Of a stretch of DNA of 7,892 bases, positions 1-7,281 are shown piece by piece (the stretch's first letter is position 1; the number at the start of each line of letters is the position of its first letter). The position numbers and the translations under genes are program-made. The stretch is taken from positions 1 to 7,892 of the forward strand of contig SKUV01000186.1 of NCBI GenBank assembly GCA_007129775.1. The letters run 5' to 3'. A model generated the notes under the pieces. It saw nothing but the letters and a program-made list of their open reading frames with translations, searched no databases and was not told the DNA's origin. This stretch comes from Paracoccaceae bacterium. GTDB taxonomy: Bacteria > Pseudomonadota > Alphaproteobacteria > Rhodobacterales > Rhodobacteraceae.

Positions 1-4
1 ACGA

Positions 5-3000
5 TCAGTAATCGCGTTCGAAAAAGATGCCGACCCCGCTGCGCCCCTCGGAATCGGTGCGGCCGCGGACGGTGACCGACGACGACAGATCCAGGTTGAT
101 CGAGACTTCGCTGCGGCCGGCGGAATCCACGGTAATGTCGGTATAGACATTCTCGCTAAGGTATTTGCCCACCCGCAGCGCGGCATTTCCATCGGTGTCG
201 GAGGTGATGTCGAAATCGTCGAAGCCGAAACTGCGCCGCAGGTTGCCCACGATCCCGTCGCCCCCGCGCCCGGCCAGCGTGGCCACGGCCGAGGCGAGCT
301 GTGCGGCCTGAAACGCCGTGAGCCGGCCCAGATCCTGCCCGAACAGCAGCCGCGCGAGGATCTCTTCCTCCGGCAGTTCCGGCGAGGATTCCAGCGAAAT
401 CTCCAGCGCGTCGGCCTCGCCCGACAGGATGATGCTGGCGAAGAGGCCGTTCGCCGTGGTCTGGGCCACCACCCGGATGAAGGGCACGAAACGGCCCTGC
501 AGCCGCGCCGCGCCCTCGGCCAGCGTGAAGCGCCGGCCCAGCAGGTCGAGCCGGCCGCGGATCAGGCCGAATTCGCCCGACGGCACCACCTCGGCGGTGG
601 AGCCGCGCAGAAAGAGCGTGCCGCCCAGTTCCGCATCCAGCCCGCGGCCGCGCACGAACACCCGGTTCGGCGCCCCCACCGACAGATCAAGCTGCCAGGG
701 CACGCGCGGCCCGCCGTCGCCCGCGCCCTCGGTCAGCCCGGCATGGGCGCGCGTCGTGCGCACGGCCGCCGGCTCGGCCACATGGCGCATCCGCGGGATG
801 AAGCCCGACCCGCCCAGCCCGGTGGAGGGGATGCGGATTTCGGTATCGGCCAGTTGCAGCGCCCCCGAGACTGTCCCTCCCGTGGTCAGCGGCCCGCGCA
901 CCGCCAGATCGCCCGAAACGCGGGTCTCGTAGATGCGCCGGTCGGTCAGCCGCACGCCGGAGATACGCGCGGCCAGATCGGCGCTGAACGGCGGGGCGAG
1001 CCCGACGGAGCCCGACAGCCCGATGGTCCCGCCATCCAGCGCGGCGCTGCCCTCCACCTGCGCGCGCCCGCCGCCGAGACTGGCCACAGCCGAGACATCG
1101 GAGAGCGTGATCGCCTGCCGCGGCGAGACGATGCGCGCGCCGCTGGTGCTGACCCGGCCCGACACGCTCGCCGGGACCGGCGGGCCGTTCACGCGTAGAT
1201 CGAAGCTGACGCTGCCCTGCACCGAAATCGGGTCGATCGTGTGGTTGATCAGCGCCAGATCGGCAGAGCCGGTCAGGCCGATGTCGAGCCGCGCGAAATC
1301 GGGGCTGACGTTGCCACGGGCGCGGGCGTCGATACTGCCCGGGCCGCGCGCCGCCAGATCGAGCGTGTAGCCCGCGGCGATCTCTTCCAGCGTCCCGTCG
1401 AGGGTGACCGGCCCGGCGAAGCCCGGCACCAGCAGCGCCAGATTGGCCAGCCGCGCCGAGATCAGCAGGCGGCGCATGTCGTCGTCGATCTGGCCGCTGG
1501 CAGTGGCGCTGATCTGCGGGTTGGCCAGCGCGAAACGCTCGATCCGCACGCGGCCCTCATCCTCGGCCGCGCGCAATTCCAGCGTGGTGTCGCCGCGCAA
1601 CAGCAGGTCGGCCTCGCGCTGGGCCACCGACAGGCCGCGGGCATCGCCATCGACACTGATGCGGCGCGTGCTGCCGGTCTCGCGCAGGCTGGCGCGGGCG
1701 TCGATCCGGCCGCCATAGCTGGGGCCGAGCACCGACAGATCAGCGAAATCGAGCGCAGCGTCGAGCGCGCTGGCGCCCTCGGCGACCTGCCCCTCGGCCT
1801 CCAGGCGCAGGCTGGCCGCGGCCAGCGCAAAGCGGCGCAGGTCTATCGTCGCGTCCGGCCGCCGCGTGGCGTCGAGCGACAGCTCGGCCGCACCCCGCAG
1901 CAGGCCGTCCAGTTCGGCGATGCCGGTGGTCAGGTCGGTCCCGGTGGCGGTGGCGCGCAGCGTCTGGCCGGCGTCATCTTCTTCCAGCCGCGCCACAGCC
2001 GCCAGCGCGCCGCCATAGGGGCCGCCCAGAACGGCAAGGTCGCTGAAATCGAGCCGCGCGTCGATCTCGGTGGCGCCGGTGCGGATGGCCCCGGCGACAT
2101 TGGCCGACAGCGTCCGGGCCTCGGCGGTGATGGCGCGGATGAACGTGCCTTCGGTATCGCGCCGGACCGAGGCGGTGATCTGGCTGATGCCGGCAAGCAG
2201 GCGGTCAAGCTCTTCCTGCCCGGCGCGCAGGTCGCGCCCCGTCACCCGGGCGTTGAGATCGAAGATACCCGACAGAAGCCGCGCCTCGCCCTCGATCACG
2301 CCGTTGAGCCCGCCGGCAAGCTCGCGCCCGGCCAGATCGGAGAACCGCCCGAGCGCCTCCAGCCGGGCCTCGGCCCGGCCGGCGATACGCTCGCCCGCCA
2401 CCTGCCCGGCGCCGGCGATGCTGAAATCCTCGCCCGAGACGCCGAAGGAGGGCAGCGCCAGCGGTTCGCCGGCCTCCCAGCCCAGTGTGACGAATCCGGT
2501 GAGCGTGTCGCCCAGCGCGCGCGCCAGCGCCGGATCGGACGGGCGCAGCCCGTCGGCGGCAAAGCGCAGCCGCGCATCCACCCGCTGCCCGTTGTCGCGC
2601 CCGATCTGCCCGGCGCCGTCGAGGCCCAGCGTCGCGGCGGTGAAATCCGGCCGCGCAAGGCCCGCCACCTCCACCACCGCGCGCCAGTCCTCGCCCGCCT
2701 CCGCGTCGAAATCGAGCGCGAGCGTGGCACGGTCCACCCGGGTCGGATCGCCCGCGAGCGGCAGCAGGACCGGCCCGCCACCCGGCGCGGCGATCTCGCC
2801 CGAAAGCTGCATCAGTTCCGGCAGCCCATCCGACCCCAGCCGCAGCGCGCCCGTCAGGTCGAGGCTTTCGGCGCTCAAGTCCAGCCAGTCGATGCTGAGC
2901 CCGCCATCGGGAAAGCGCACGCCCTCGGCCTGCAGGTTGATGCCGGGGCCGAAGAAGGGCTGGAATTCCGGCGCGAAGAGGGCCGCGAGATCACCGCCAA

Positions 3001-3859
3001 GCTGGGCGCGAAAGCGGTTCTCGGCCGCGCCCGCCTCGTCGGTCATGGTTGCCAGATCAACCTGGCCCACCAGCCGCATGATCCCGCCCGTGGCCAGCCC
3101 GATTTCGGCGGCGAAATCTGACAGCGGGCCCGCACCGGCGATGTCGAGCGCGATCTCGGGGCGGTCGGGAAGGCCGATGAGATTGGCGGCGATACCGCCT
3201 TCCTCTTCCTGCAGTGAGAGATCGAATTCCAGCACGCGCGAGGTATTGTCGAAACTGCCGCTCAGGCGCAGGGCGCCCTCGGCGCCGTCGATCCGGGCCA
3301 CCGTCAGTTCGGTATCGCCCGCCCCGCCGGCCAGTTGCGCGCGCCCGTCGAGCGTGACGACCGCCGCCTCGCCGAACAGGCTGTCGCCGATCTCGACCCT
3401 TTCGGCGCGCAGCCGGCCCACGCGCAGCGAGACCGGAAGCTCCGGCAGGCTGAATTCCTGCGCCTCGGGCGAGACCGGTTCGGGCCCGGCGCTGGGCGCG
3501 CGCAGCAGCACGATCTCCTCGGCGGCAAGTTCGTTGATCTCCACCTGCCGGCGCAGGAGGGCGGCGCGGTTCCAGTCCAGCACGGCGCCGCGCAGGATCA
3601 GCCAGACGCCATCGTCATCGGCGATGGTCAACTCGCGCATGGTGGCGCGCGCCGACAGCGCGCCCTCGAAACCGGTGATGCGCACCTCGCGCCCGGCGCC
3701 GGAAAGCTGCTCTTGCAGGAAGTTGACGATAAAGCCCGCATCCTCCTGCGCGGTCTGCGCGGCGGCGGGTTGCGGTATCACGGGTGCGGCGGCCAGCGGC
3801 ATGGCGAGGGCAGCCGCCACCGCGATTGGGCGCAGGGGTATCGTGGAAAACACCTTCAA
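5..3859 (-). CDS. tamB: Translocation and assembly module subunit TamB (DUF490 family)
   Basis: TamB spans the periplasm as a long hydrophobic beta-groove and works with the outer-membrane barrel TamA in envelope assembly and, by current understanding, phospholipid transport. The 1284-residue product has the family signature at its C-terminus: an LFGQDL segment near residue 1172, AFQAAQLASAV just after it, the RVGKYLSENVYTDITVD block near 1230-1246, and a terminal GIFFERDY. The N-terminus is hydrophobic (about residues 8-28) and is followed by AAAQ, so it could be a cleaved signal peptide or an anchor. The middle is beta-rich with repeats of about 100 residues. The TTG start at 3859 overlaps the tamA stop in the string TTGA, which implies translational coupling. 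A GTG two codons later (3853) is equally possible. The length is typical for the family. Identification is secure; only the exact start is uncertain. Confidence 0.95.
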   Translation of the reverse strand: MKVFSTIPLRPIAVAAALAMPLAAAPVIPQPAAAQTAQEDAGFIVNFLQEQLSGAGREVRITGFEGALSARATMRELTIADDDGVWLILRGAVLDWNRAALLRRQVEINELAAEEIVLLRAPSAGPEPVSPEAQEFSLPELPVSLRVGRLRAERVEIGDSLFGEAAVVTLDGRAQLAGGAGDTELTVARIDGAEGALRLSGSFDNTSRVLEFDLSLQEEEGGIAANLIGLPDRPEIALDIAGAGPLSDFAAEIGLATGGIMRLVGQVDLATMTDEAGAAENRFRAQLGGDLAALFAPEFQPFFGPGINLQAEGVRFPDGGLSIDWLDLSAESLDLTGALRLGSDGLPELMQLSGEIAAPGGGPVLLPLAGDPTRVDRATLALDFDAEAGEDWRAVVEVAGLARPDFTAATLGLDGAGQIGRDNGQRVDARLRFAADGLRPSDPALARALGDTLTGFVTLGWEAGEPLALPSFGVSGEDFSIAGAGQVAGERIAGRAEARLEALGRFSDLAGRELAGGLNGVIEGEARLLSGIFDLNARVTGRDLRAGQEELDRLLAGISQITASVRRDTEGTFIRAITAEARTLSANVAGAIRTGATEIDARLDFSDLAVLGGPYGGALAAVARLEEDDAGQTLRATATGTDLTTGIAELDGLLRGAAELSLDATRRPDATIDLRRFALAAASLRLEAEGQVAEGASALDAALDFADLSVLGPSYGGRIDARASLRETGSTRRISVDGDARGLSVAQREADLLLRGDTTLELRAAEDEGRVRIERFALANPQISATASGQIDDDMRRLLISARLANLALLVPGFAGPVTLDGTLEEIAAGYTLDLAARGPGSIDARARGNVSPDFARLDIGLTGSADLALINHTIDPISVQGSVSFDLRVNGPPVPASVSGRVSTSGARIVSPRQAITLSDVSAVASLGGGRAQVEGSAALDGGTIGLSGSVGLAPPFSADLAARISGVRLTDRRIYETRVSGDLAVRGPLTTGGTVSGALQLADTEIRIPSTGLGGSGFIPRMRHVAEPAAVRTTRAHAGLTEGAGDGGPRVPWQLDLSVGAPNRVFVRGRGLDAELGGTLFLRGSTAEVVPSGEFGLIRGRLDLLGRRFTLAEGAARLQGRFVPFIRVVAQTTANGLFASIILSGEADALEISLESSPELPEEEILARLLFGQDLGRLTAFQAAQLASAVATLAGRGGDGIVGNLRRSFGFDDFDITSDTDGNAALRVGKYLSENVYTDITVDSAGRSEVSINLDLSSSVTVRGRTDSEGRSGVGIFFERDY
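1412..2344 (-). repeat. Tandem ~100-residue repeats inside TamB
   Basis: Within TamB a motif of the form F-x-DL-x-x-L, ending in YGG where best kept, recurs at residues 506, 605, 705 and 804. The spacings are 99, 100 and 99. The best-kept pair is FSDLAVLGGPYGG (605-617) and FADLSVLGPSYGG (705-717). Other blocks recur in register: GRDL/GTDL/ARGL, then ELDRLL/ELDGLL/EADLLL, then a segment with FALA. These are protein-level repeats that have diverged in DNA sequence, consistent with lengthening of the beta-groove by duplication. Confidence 0.7.
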
Positions 3860-5676
3860 AACGCCTGCCCGATCCCGATATAGAGTTGCAGCCCGTCGCC
3901 GGTGGCGCCGCGCACGGGGCCGGCCACATCCACGCGCAAGGGCCCGATCCCGGTGTCATAACGCAGCCCCAGCCCCGCGCCCGCGTGCCAGTCCGACGCG
4001 CCGGAAAAGGCCCGGGCCGAGACATAGCCGGCATCGGCGAAGCCCACGAGGCTGATGTTGTCGAAGACGCGCGCGCGCAGCTCGCCCGAGACGGCGGCAA
4101 AGCCCTGCCCGCCCGAACGCACGGTGCAGCCCGGCGGGCCGCCCGGACAGGGGCTCGTCACGCCAAGCGACCGGAACGGCTGGCCCCGCACCGTGCCCCC
4201 GCCGCCGGAATAGAACAGATAGCTGCTGGGCGTGCGAAAGAGCGCCGCGCCCGCCACCGCCCCGGCCTGCGCCCGGCCGGCGAGCACGAAGCGGTCATCC
4301 TTGCCAAAGCCCAGATAGCCGCGGGCATCAAGCCGGACCTGCCCGCCGCTGTCGGCCCCGGTCAGGCCCAGAAACGGGGTCACGCCGCCTTCCAGATAGA
4401 AGCCGCTGGTGGGGTTGAGCCGGTCGTTGCGCTGGTCCCATGTCAGGCTGACCGGCAGCGCGAGCGTGGACAGCGTGCGCCGCCCGGCATCGTCGCGCAG
4501 CCGTTCGTGCCGGTAGCCCAGCGCGAATTCGCCGCTGAGCGTGTCGGTAAAGATATGCTCCAGCCCCAGATCGATGGAGGCGCGCTGCGCATAGAAATCC
4601 CGTGTGTCGACCGACTCTGCCAGCGCGTCGATGAAAAAGGTGGTTTCCGGGGTGAAGGTGGCCGGGCGCGAAAAGCGCGCGCTGGCGCGATAGTCGATCC
4701 CGCCGCCGCGCGCCCCGATGGAGCCGATCTCGGCCTCCAGCCGCAGCCGTTCGGCCCCGCCGAGCAGATTGCGGTGCAGCCAGAAGCCCGTCAGCCGCAG
4801 CCCCTCCTGCGTGTCCAGTTCGGCGCCGGCGCCGATGCGGCGCGGGGGCGCCTCGATCAGCGTTGTGGTCACGTCGAGCGTATCGCCCGGCCCCAGCGCC
4901 TCCCCTTCGGAGAGCGCGACGGACTGAAACGCCCCGGTGCGCCGCAGCCGCTGGGCCGAGCGTTCCATGGCCGCGTGGCTGAAATCCTCGCCCTCGGGGA
5001 AACTGGCAATGGCGCGGATGCGCGACAGGCGCACATCCTCGTTGCCGGTGACGATGAAGCGGCCAAAGGTCACCGGCGGGCCTGGCACGATCGCGATGCG
5101 GGCCGCGAGCGTGCTGTCGGCGTGATTGGCCACGATATCCTGTGCCCCCGTTGCGGCGCGCGCATGGCCCGCCTCGCGCCAGCCGTCCACCGCCGCCGTC
5201 GCGCCGTCGCGCAACAGATCGCTGCGGGCGATTGCGCCGGGCTGCAGATCGGCGGGCAGTTCGGTGCCCGGCGCCAGCGGGCCGATGGTGGTTTCGGAAA
5301 AGGTGAAGCGCGGCCCGGGATCGACCTCGACCGCGATGCGGTCGATCCGGCGCGGCGCATCGATGGGGGCGATGGCGCCCGCCTCTCGACCGTCGATCAG
5401 CACACGGATGCGGGGCGAAAAATGGCCTGCGCCGTAGAGCACGCCGATCAGCCTGCCGTATTCGGCGCGCGCGGCGCCGAAAAGCTCCTGCGCGTCGCCC
5501 ACCCGTTCACGCTCGGCCTCCAGAAGCGGCGAGGCGGCACGCAGGCTGTCGGCAAGGCGCCGGTCCTCCCCGGCCACGGAAAAGCGGATCGGATCGAGTG
5601 CGAGCGCCGCGCCGGCCGAGGCGAGAGCCGCCGCCAGCGCCAGAAATGTCGTCTTTACCCTGTGCTGCCTGCCCAC
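3856..5676 (-). CDS. tamA: Outer membrane assembly protein TamA (BamA/Omp85 superfamily)
   Basis: TamA is the outer-membrane half of the translocation and assembly module. From the GTG at 5676 the protein has 606 residues. A signal peptide ends at ALA before LDPIRF (cleavage near residue 26). Three POTRA-like regions follow (about 28-108, 109-200 and 201-277), then a 16-strand-type barrel to the end. The loop-6 motif VRGQPF lies at 496-501, and the chain ends in LYIGIGQAF, a terminal Phe as in Omp85 beta-signals. The block GLRYDTGIGPLRVDVAGP near the end is typical of the family. A longer reading from TTG at 5715 adds 13 charged residues ahead of the signal peptide and overlaps a TTGA-N6-TCAA palindrome. 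I therefore prefer the GTG, although its Shine-Dalgarno (GGAG, 12 bases away) is poor. The gene overlaps tamB by 4 bases. The only two cysteines (510 and 517) sit in loop 6. Confidence 0.94.
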   Translation of the reverse strand: MGRQHRVKTTFLALAAALASAGAALALDPIRFSVAGEDRRLADSLRAASPLLEAERERVGDAQELFGAARAEYGRLIGVLYGAGHFSPRIRVLIDGREAGAIAPIDAPRRIDRIAVEVDPGPRFTFSETTIGPLAPGTELPADLQPGAIARSDLLRDGATAAVDGWREAGHARAATGAQDIVANHADSTLAARIAIVPGPPVTFGRFIVTGNEDVRLSRIRAIASFPEGEDFSHAAMERSAQRLRRTGAFQSVALSEGEALGPGDTLDVTTTLIEAPPRRIGAGAELDTQEGLRLTGFWLHRNLLGGAERLRLEAEIGSIGARGGGIDYRASARFSRPATFTPETTFFIDALAESVDTRDFYAQRASIDLGLEHIFTDTLSGEFALGYRHERLRDDAGRRTLSTLALPVSLTWDQRNDRLNPTSGFYLEGGVTPFLGLTGADSGGQVRLDARGYLGFGKDDRFVLAGRAQAGAVAGAALFRTPSSYLFYSGGGGTVRGQPFRSLGVTSPCPGGPPGCTVRSGGQGFAAVSGELRARVFDNISLVGFADAGYVSARAFSGASDWHAGAGLGLRYDTGIGPLRVDVAGPVRGATGDGLQLYIGIGQAF

Positions 5677-5701
5677 CGTGTCCGGCCGCTCCGTCCTGCG
5701 C

Positions 5702-5715
5702 TTGACTCTGTTCAA
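5702..5715. promoter_or_regulatory. Possible second FNR/FixK-type palindrome upstream of tamA
   Basis: TTGAC-TCTG-TTCAA again matches TTGA-N6-TCAA at all eight fixed bases, though the inner positions fit the FNR consensus less well than the site at 7633. It lies 26 bases upstream of the preferred tamA GTG start and about 170 bases upstream of the peroxidase start. Peroxidases of this superfamily are under FNR-type control in some bacteria, so the peroxidase gene is the more natural target, but the long leader this implies weakens the case. It may also be chance or part of a -35 region. Confidence 0.33.
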
Positions 5716-5719
5716 GCTA

Positions 5720-5743
5720 ACTGTGGCACGAGCCCGCCACAGT
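5720..5743. promoter_or_regulatory. Perfect 8-bp inverted repeat, operator-like
   Basis: ACTGTGGC (5720-5727) and GCCACAGT (5736-5743) are exact inverted copies separated by eight bases. The dyad lies in the divergent region between tamA and the peroxidase gene, five bases from the palindrome at 5702-5715. There is no T-tract and no gene ends nearby, so it is not a terminator. Its size fits a dimeric repressor or activator site, or a hairpin in the leader of a transcript crossing it. I do not recognise the regulator. The rest of the region 5677-5885 contains no convincing promoter; a short GGCGG/CCGCC hairpin at 5757-5770 is probably incidental to the GC content. Confidence 0.35.
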
Positions 5744-5885
5744 CACAATCCGGTGTGGCGGTTTCCCGCCGGTTACCCACAGCTTTGGCGGGCCTGCCGC
5801 GGATCGGCCCGGCTTGCGCCATCCCGATGCCCGAAACGGCCGTTAGCTGCACGGCGACCAACCGAACCGGACGCTTCAGGCCGAC

Positions 5886-7235
5886 ATGGCGATGAGTTGC
5901 AATACCCCATCCTCGCGCGCGCTTCTGACGCTTGCCTTGTGCGCCCTTGTCGCACCGGCGGGGGCTGCCGATGGCACCCTGCCGCTGCCCCCGATTGATG
6001 CAGATTTCGCGCCGATCGACCCGGAAGAGGCCGCGCTGGGCTGGCTTTTGTTCTACGATCCGGTGCTGTCGGGCAACCGCGACATCGCCTGCGCCACCTG
6101 CCACCACCCTCATATGGCGACTTCGGACGGGCTGTCGCTGGGCATCGGCACGGGCGGGACGGGCCTCGGCCCCGACCGGCGCGGCGCCCCGGGCATGACT
6201 ACGGCGGGACGGGTCCCGCGCAATGCGCCCGCGCTCTTCAACCTCGGCGCCTATGAATTCACCACCTTCTTTCACGATGGACGGGTGGAGCAGGACTCCG
6301 CGCAGCCCGGTGGCGTGCGCAGCCCCCTCGGCGCAGATCTGCCGCGCGGCTTCGACAGCATCCTTTCGGTGCAGGCGCTTTTTCCCATGCTCTCACCCGA
6401 AGAAATGGCTGGCCACGGCACCGAGAACGCCATCGCCCGCGCGGTGACGGAGGAACGCTTTGTCGGCCCCGACGGAGCGCTCGATCTGCTGACGGGGCGG
6501 GTCGCTGCGATCCCGGCTTATGTGGAGGCCTTCGGCAGGCTGCACCCGCATGTGGCCGCGGGCGATGCGATCACGATCACCGATATCACCAACGCTCTCG
6601 CCGCCTTCATGGAACTGGAATGGCGGGCCGACAACAGCGCCTTCGACCGGCATCTGCGGGGCGAGGCGCTGCTGGAGGGACCTGCTGCCGAGGGCATGGC
6701 GCTGTTTTTCGGCAAGGCCGGCTGCGCCGCCTGCCATTCCGGCCCGTTCCAGACCGATCACGGCTTTCACGCCATGGGCCAGCCGCAGCTAGGCCCCGGC
6801 AAACCCGGCGCCGACCCGGCGCTGCCGGCCGATACCGGGCGCCACCTGGTGACCGGGCGCGAAGAGGATCGTTTCGCCTTTCGCACGCCCTCGCTGCGCA
6901 ACGTCACGCTGACCGGGCCTTGGGGGCACGCCGGCGCGTTCTCCGATCTGGGCGATTACCTGCGCCACCATCTGGACCCGGTGTCGGGGATCGACCGCTA
7001 CAGCCCGCAAGCCACGATGCCCGCCATGCCCGCGCCGGAGGATTGGGCGGCATGGGACGATCTGGACCACCGCGCCGCCATCGCGCGCGCGGTCTTTCTG
7101 CGCCCCGTAGCGCTGTCAGAGGCCGAGATCGCGGCACTTCTGGCCTTCCTCGCGGCGCTGGAAGACCCGGAAGCCGTGGCCGGCCATTTCGGCATTCCCG
7201 ACGCGGTGCCCAGCGGCCTGCCGGTGGACCGCTGA
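5886..7235 (+). CDS. Di-heme cytochrome c peroxidase / MauG-family periplasmic protein
   Basis: The protein belongs to the bacterial di-heme peroxidase superfamily (COG1858, CCP/MauG), which reduces hydrogen peroxide or performs radical-type oxidations in the periplasm. It has 449 residues, against roughly 330-370 for typical members. A signal peptide ends near residue 27 (APAGA before ADG). Two c-type heme motifs are present, CATCH (69-73) and CAACH (280-284). Preceding the first is LLFYDPVLSGNRDIAC, and the conserved RTPSLRNVTLTGPWGHAG lies at 333-350. A Gln and Glu ten residues apart (Q163 and E173 in the PEEM motif) match the catalytic Gln/Glu pair of known CCPs. The bridging Trp position is His130, and the distal-ligand position of the second heme is His362. 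The start at 5886 has a weak AGG five bases upstream; ATG at 5892 is an alternative. The true substrate cannot be told from sequence. No mbnP, mau or electron-donor gene is adjacent. Confidence 0.92.
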   Translation: MAMSCNTPSSRALLTLALCALVAPAGAADGTLPLPPIDADFAPIDPEEAALGWLLFYDPVLSGNRDIACATCHHPHMATSDGLSLGIGTGGTGLGPDRRGAPGMTTAGRVPRNAPALFNLGAYEFTTFFHDGRVEQDSAQPGGVRSPLGADLPRGFDSILSVQALFPMLSPEEMAGHGTENAIARAVTEERFVGPDGALDLLTGRVAAIPAYVEAFGRLHPHVAAGDAITITDITNALAAFMELEWRADNSAFDRHLRGEALLEGPAAEGMALFFGKAGCAACHSGPFQTDHGFHAMGQPQLGPGKPGADPALPADTGRHLVTGREEDRFAFRTPSLRNVTLTGPWGHAGAFSDLGDYLRHHLDPVSGIDRYSPQATMPAMPAPEDWAAWDDLDHRAAIARAVFLRPVALSEAEIAALLAFLAALEDPEAVAGHFGIPDAVPSGLPVDR

Positions 7236-7281
7236 GGCGAAGGGGCAGGGGCAGGCCCCCGCGGCCGTTGGTCCAAGCCCC

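Noticed and set aside
1241..4055. Very long open frames on the plus strand opposite tamB and tamA (over 600 codons each)
   Set aside because: They are antisense to two clearly recognised genes. Their products are Arg/Pro/Ala/Ser-rich with no recognisable domain, as expected when high-GC genes are read on the wrong strand.
5677..5715. TTG at 5715 as the tamA start
   Set aside because: It adds 13 charged residues before a normal signal peptide, has no Shine-Dalgarno sequence, and overlaps a palindrome. The GTG at 5676 is preferred, but the TTG cannot be excluded.
5724..5730. TGGCACG, matching the -24 element of a sigma-54 promoter
   Set aside because: The required TTGC at the -12 position is absent (the sequence reads CGCC there), and the match is explained by the inverted repeat.
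5757..5770. GGCGG-TTTC-CCGCC hairpin
   Set aside because: The five-base GC stem is too short to separate from background in this composition, and no gene end or leader peptide is associated with it.
5773..5781. TTACCCACA, one mismatch from a DnaA box
   Set aside because: It is a single imperfect copy with no AT-rich stretch or cluster of boxes, so there is no support for an origin.
5931..5946. Lipoprotein signal (LALC) in the peroxidase-like protein
   Set aside because: The residue before Cys19 is Leu rather than Gly, Ala or Ser, and a normal signal peptidase I site (APAGA) follows.
7236..7281. Bidirectional terminator between the converging peroxidase and small helical protein genes
   Set aside because: AGGGGC (7241-7246) can pair with GCCCCT (7277-7282), and a small GGGG/CCCC stem lies inside. 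However, loops are large, there is no T-tract on either strand, and such pairing is common in GC-rich DNA.
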